Made by a program: the position numbers and the translations under genes. Shown here in pieces: positions 60,612 through 64,000 of a stretch of 64,000 nucleotides of DNA. Numbering within the stretch: position 1 is the first letter of the stretch; every line of letters starts with the position of its first letter. The DNA lies in assembly GCA_018266255.1 (NCBI GenBank), contig JAFEAT010000014.1:62001-126000 (forward strand). Reading direction: 5' to 3'. The DNA is from Cyanobacteria bacterium SZAS-4 (GTDB taxonomy: Bacteria; Cyanobacteriota; Vampirovibrionia; Obscuribacterales; Obscuribacteraceae). The notes beneath the pieces are model-generated. The model searched no databases. It had not been told where the DNA came from and was given only the letters and a program-made list of their open reading frames with translations.

Positions 60612-63248
60612 TCACTTTGGTGAATTCTCCTGGGCGTTAATTTTGTCGGTGAAAAACTTGATTCTGTTATTGGCGTCTGAATGCTTCATTTGTTTTACGG
60701 CTGCGAGTCCTCTTCTCAGATACGTCAGTGATTCGGCCCGATTTGACTCGGCCCAATAAATATCTGCCATGTGATTGCAGGCATCGCAGTAATGTTCGTT
60801 CAGATTAATGTCTTCAGGCATATGAAGCGATTCGAGGAGCTGCAATGCCTCGTCGTAGAGAGCCTTGCTTTTTTTCGTATCTAATTCACTGTGACCCCGT
60901 TCGATCAACGCTCGCGCGTAAAGATTCTTTGGATTGTTTACCAGTCCTTTAATGTCAGGATCGTTCTTGATCGGGTCATTTTGATGCGCTCGCCAGTATT
61001 CCAACTGTCGCTCTAGATATGAAGCTCCTTTTGGCGCCTGGCCTAACTGATAGTAGCTCCAGCCAATTTTCTCATCAAATTTTGGTAAGTAGTTTTGATT
61101 TCTTTCTGGATATTGTTCAAGAAATCTTTCGCCCAGTTTAGAGTACATGATCGCTTTCGCCAAGTCGCCGTGGTCGCTGAAATAATTAGTGGCGGAGAAG
61201 AGTCTTTGCATCAATTCAGGTTCGTTATGCATCTGTGTATCGATGGCTAAATTTAAGCCGCGCTCGAAATCATCCAAACTTTCTTGGGCGCGATTTAGAA
61301 ATTGGTCTCGCTGTGCCTTATACGAAAAAATGTCAGCCAGTTGTTTTAAATCGTTCGATTTCTCACTGATAGTCTCAGCGCGCTTTACGTATTCTTCTCT
61401 GCGCTGCATTGACTGGGTGCCTTGATTAGCCAATCCTATGGAGTAGCGTGCGGCGTCTCGGCACAGTGGATTTTCTTTTGTCACCAGATCGTATAAATAT
61501 TCATAGGTTTTGCTTGGGTCATTTTTTCCATTTAAATTCAGCTCCAATTCTTGCACTTTTGATTTATCAAAATAAGGAGCAAACACACATTGAGGCAGGC
61601 GCTCTCGTAAAGCGCTCAACGTTTTTCGGGAAAATTTTTCAGTAGGCAGTGTCACGGCGTGGAGACTGTTCGAAGAAGTAAGCGCCATCAGACCCTTCTC
61701 TGTCAAATTGTTATTGCCTGATATGTCTAGCTGCTCAAGCATTGGTAATTTCGCCAGGTTGGTTAGTGCTTCATCTGTGATGTTTGAATCTTTCAGATTT
61801 AGTCGCTGCAAATACATGAGTTTCGAGATCTCACCGGCTGCCCTGATATTTTTATCGCCGGCAAGTACCAGGTTCAGCACTTTGGATTTGTTCAAATTTT
61901 TGAAACCGGCGTCTGAAACGCCGCAGTTTGTCAGTTCAAGATGTTGTAAATCTTCGTAGTCTTTAAAAAGTTCAAGGGTTTTGTCCGTAGGGAATTTGCT
62001 GGTAAAAAACTCGCCTTCGTGACGTTCGATCTTCTTTTGCATCTGGTCTAAAGTGAGATCTTGAGATGCAATTCCACCGTCGATATCCATAAGAGGGGCT
62101 GTTCCTTCGACTTTTTCTTTGTCGATTTGTTCAGCCGTCTGCGGTGGAGACGGAATCGGAGCTGATTTGGTCGGACGCAGCACCAGCATTGCGCTGGCTG
62201 TCAATATCGCACAAAATGCGGCAGTGGATAGAAGAATCAAGTAGAAACTGCTTTTTTGAATTTTCACCATATCTGGTGGCGTGATATCTGGCTTGACCGG
62301 ACGCGGAACTGTGACTGCTAAGTTCCTTTCGACTTTGACCCCTCGCTTCATATCAGCCAGGTCATGAGCCGCGTAGCCTAGATTTTGGTATCGTTCATCT
62401 GGATTTTTTGCCAGCATTCCACGCACGATTTGCTCTAGCGCCGGCGGAAACTCTTGCCCGAGAGATGCTTCTTTGAGTGTGGGAGTGGTTTCTCTCTGGT
62501 GCATCATCATCGTGGTCATGGCATTCTCACCGACAAACGGCGGGGTACCGGTGAGCGCTTCGAAAATTACGCAGCCGAGTGAATAAATGTCAGACCGGTG
62601 ATCGAGTTTTCCGCCCAGGCACTGTTCAGGGCTCATGTAGAGTGGACTGCCGAATATCTCGCCTGTGCGAGTCAGTGCCTGTATCTCCCCTCCCTCGTGT
62701 TGCGCCAGCTTGGCGATACCGAAGTCTAAAATCTTGACACTGCCTTCGGTGCCCCAATCTGTATTGTTCAGGAGCATTATGTTGTTTGGTTTTATGTCAC
62801 GATGAACAACTCCATTTTCGTGAGCGTGAGCCAGACCGAAGCAAACCTGAATGAACAGAGGAACCGCTTCGTCCACAGAAAGTTGACGAGTCTTTAAAAT
62901 TTGCCCGAGTGTTTTTCCATCTACAAACTCCATCGCCATAAATGGTGTCTGATCGTCGAGTAAACCAAAGTCATGTACGGCGATGATGTTGGGATGGTTC
63001 ACCGAGAAGACAGCTCTCGCTTCAGCCTCGAACCGTCGTAATGCTATGTCGGTTTGCTCGCTCTTCTGAATAGTTTTGAGGGCAAGTTCTTTGCCCAGAA
63101 AAATTTGTTCGACCTTATAGACAACGCCCATTCCGCCTTGTCCGAGAAGCGATACAACGCGATATCTTCCACCGAGAATTTGATCTTGATGAAAGCTCAC
63201 ACTCGACTGAGCTCGCAGCGGTTGATTTGTTGGGTCTGGATCTGTCAA
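60612..63248 (-). CDS. Ser/Thr protein kinase with LRR and TPR tail (paralogue 2)
   Basis: 878 residues with the same layout as paralogue 1: kinase domain with LLGQGGMGVVYKVEQIFLG, K58, HRDIKPNN (D151) and DFGIAK (D175); membrane helix about residues 325-350 (FYLILLSTAAFCAILTASAM); LRRs (QRLNLKDSNITDEALTNLAK) and TPR-like helices. The kinase domains of the two are nearly colinear while the outer parts have diverged, as expected after duplication with different ligands. It follows kinase 3 by 41 bases and precedes kinase 1 by 22, all on one strand. Confidence 0.93.
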   Translation of the reverse strand: MTDPDPTNQPLRAQSSVSFHQDQILGGRYRVVSLLGQGGMGVVYKVEQIFLGKELALKTIQKSEQTDIALRRFEAEARAVFSVNHPNIIAVHDFGLLDDQTPFMAMEFVDGKTLGQILKTRQLSVDEAVPLFIQVCFGLAHAHENGVVHRDIKPNNIMLLNNTDWGTEGSVKILDFGIAKLAQHEGGEIQALTRTGEIFGSPLYMSPEQCLGGKLDHRSDIYSLGCVIFEALTGTPPFVGENAMTTMMMHQRETTPTLKEASLGQEFPPALEQIVRGMLAKNPDERYQNLGYAAHDLADMKRGVKVERNLAVTVPRPVKPDITPPDMVKIQKSSFYLILLSTAAFCAILTASAMLVLRPTKSAPIPSPPQTAEQIDKEKVEGTAPLMDIDGGIASQDLTLDQMQKKIERHEGEFFTSKFPTDKTLELFKDYEDLQHLELTNCGVSDAGFKNLNKSKVLNLVLAGDKNIRAAGEISKLMYLQRLNLKDSNITDEALTNLAKLPMLEQLDISGNNNLTEKGLMALTSSNSLHAVTLPTEKFSRKTLSALRERLPQCVFAPYFDKSKVQELELNLNGKNDPSKTYEYLYDLVTKENPLCRDAARYSIGLANQGTQSMQRREEYVKRAETISEKSNDLKQLADIFSYKAQRDQFLNRAQESLDDFERGLNLAIDTQMHNEPELMQRLFSATNYFSDHGDLAKAIMYSKLGERFLEQYPERNQNYLPKFDEKIGWSYYQLGQAPKGASYLERQLEYWRAHQNDPIKNDPDIKGLVNNPKNLYARALIERGHSELDTKKSKALYDEALQLLESLHMPEDINLNEHYCDACNHMADIYWAESNRAESLTYLRRGLAAVKQMKHSDANNRIKFFTDKINAQENSPK

Positions 63249-63289
63249 CTAGGTTGCTCTAGGGGTCGAACACTACATTACATTCCACG

Positions 63290-64000
63290 TTATTGCTTGA
63301 ATGCGTCGCTCCAAGGTATGTGAAATGTCGCTGCTTGCTGTTTCGCTTCCGCCTCTCGGCCTGCTATCGCCAGGTGTCTGATCAACTGAATTTGAAACAG
63401 ATATTTGCGTCTCTCGACGTCTTTTTTGATTAGATTGGAGACGGCTAGTCCCCTGCGAGCGTACTTGATTGACTCCGTCCAATTTCGTTCTACATCGCAA
63501 ACTGCAATCATGTCGTTGCAAGCATTGCCGTAGTGCTCAAGCAAATTTCTTTCACTCGGATGGTTCAATATATCGAGTAAGTCTAACCCTTCTTGATACA
63601 GTTGTCTTTTCAATTTTTTGTCTGTTTCGCACTCTCCTACTTCGATTAGCGCTCTTGCATAGCCTGCAGGATCTTTGCTTCTGCTGGCTCGGCGCAATTC
63701 AACATGCTCTTTAAAATACGGCAGAGCCTGAGCACGGTTGTTATCGAGCATGGAGTAGACGCCGATCCTCTCGATGAAATTCGGCAAATAGATGTCGACC
63801 TTAGAGGGGGCTTGTCGTTTGATAATTTCGACGGCTCGTTTGCAGTTCTCGATCGGCTTGCTGAATAGCTTGGCTTCCTGACCAAAGCTTGTCAGGCTCT
63901 CAAGGCGGTCCATAAGCTCCGGGCTGTTGTGCATCATTGTATCGATACTCAATTTTGCAGACTCGTCTGCGAAACGATCACATTCTGCCCAGTGCTGCTG
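63290..64000 (-). CDS. C-terminal TPR part of a third paralogous kinase, cut by the window end
   Basis: The frame is open to the last base of the window: the 16 codons before the TTG at 63952 read without stop (QQHWAECDRFADES). The 236 residues align with the tails of the other two kinases, including MMHNSPELMDRLESL against MHNEPELMQRLFSA, ALIEVGECETDKKLKRQLY and LLEHYGNACNDMIAV. So this is most likely a third kinase-LRR-TPR gene whose kinase domain lies beyond 64000. It ends 41 bases before paralogue 2. Confidence 0.82.
   Translation of the reverse strand, partial: QQHWAECDRFADESAKLSIDTMMHNSPELMDRLESLTSFGQEAKLFSKPIENCKRAVEIIKRQAPSKVDIYLPNFIERIGVYSMLDNNRAQALPYFKEHVELRRASRSKDPAGYARALIEVGECETDKKLKRQLYQEGLDLLDILNHPSERNLLEHYGNACNDMIAVCDVERNWTESIKYARRGLAVSNLIKKDVERRKYLFQIQLIRHLAIAGREAEAKQQAATFHIPWSDAFKQ

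Overview
The window is a chromosomal stretch of a Gram-negative-type bacterium with moderate GC content and dense coding on both strands. Envelope genes include a CzcA/CusA-type RND metal pump, two family-9 (heptosyltransferase-like) glycosyltransferases, lipoproteins and MraY. Alongside these are many TPR proteins, large Ser/Thr kinases with LRR and TPR tails, an LCP protein, a type IV pilin-like protein and a Sec-decoding factor (SelB). From the style of these proteins my best guess is a non-photosynthetic cyanobacterial relative (Melainabacteria/Vampirovibrionia, Obscuribacterales-like). This is inference from family impressions; no rRNA or ribosomal protein gene lies in the window to confirm it.

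Layout. 1-3.0 kb: end of a SpoIID-like gene, a PP2C-like protein, a TPR protein and a probably frameshifted secreted protein. 3.1-8.7 kb: an aminotransferase and an RND metal-efflux operon. 8.7-14.1 kb: TMEM14-like protein, secreted phosphoesterase, zinc-ribbon protein with a 24-bp coding repeat, tRNA-Phe, DedA protein. 14.2-17.7 kb: selB and TPR/coiled-coil genes. 17.9-20.1 kb: umuC, a umuD-like gene whose catalytic Ser and Lys are replaced, and a MshEN-like protein. 20.1-24.6 kb: a tightly packed sugar-modification operon (aminotransferase, acyltransferase, GT-C-like membrane protein). 24.6-26.0 kb: a non-coding stretch with a 13-bp tandem array, a terminator, an H1-tailed ribbon-helix-helix gene and three separate inverted-repeat structures.

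26-35 kb: glycosyltransferase, a papain/calpain-like two-gene module, a small membrane ORF, an Eis-like acetyltransferase, a predicted selenoprotein with an in-frame UGA and a SECIS-like hairpin, a lysozyme-like/small-membrane-protein pair, ndk and a frameshifted gene. 35-41 kb: a PcrA/UvrD helicase carrying a long Gly-rich disordered insert, a SLOG/DprA-like protein, mraY and a lipoprotein. 41-49 kb: a TPR - histidine kinase - HD-GYP regulator operon, a second GT9 gene, an LCP protein and a small conserved-looking ORF. 49-57 kb: an Lhr-type helicase, a pilin and three exported or membrane-linked proteins. 57-64 kb: a zinc-finger protein and three tandem paralogous kinase genes, the last cut by the window end.

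The strongest new lead is the selenoprotein at 31546-32592. Its reading frame runs through a single TGA, a hairpin lies at the correct distance behind the TGA, the region has a thioredoxin-like pattern, and selB is encoded 15 kb away. Next are the UmuD-like protein with both catalytic residues replaced and the helicase with the Gly-rich insert.
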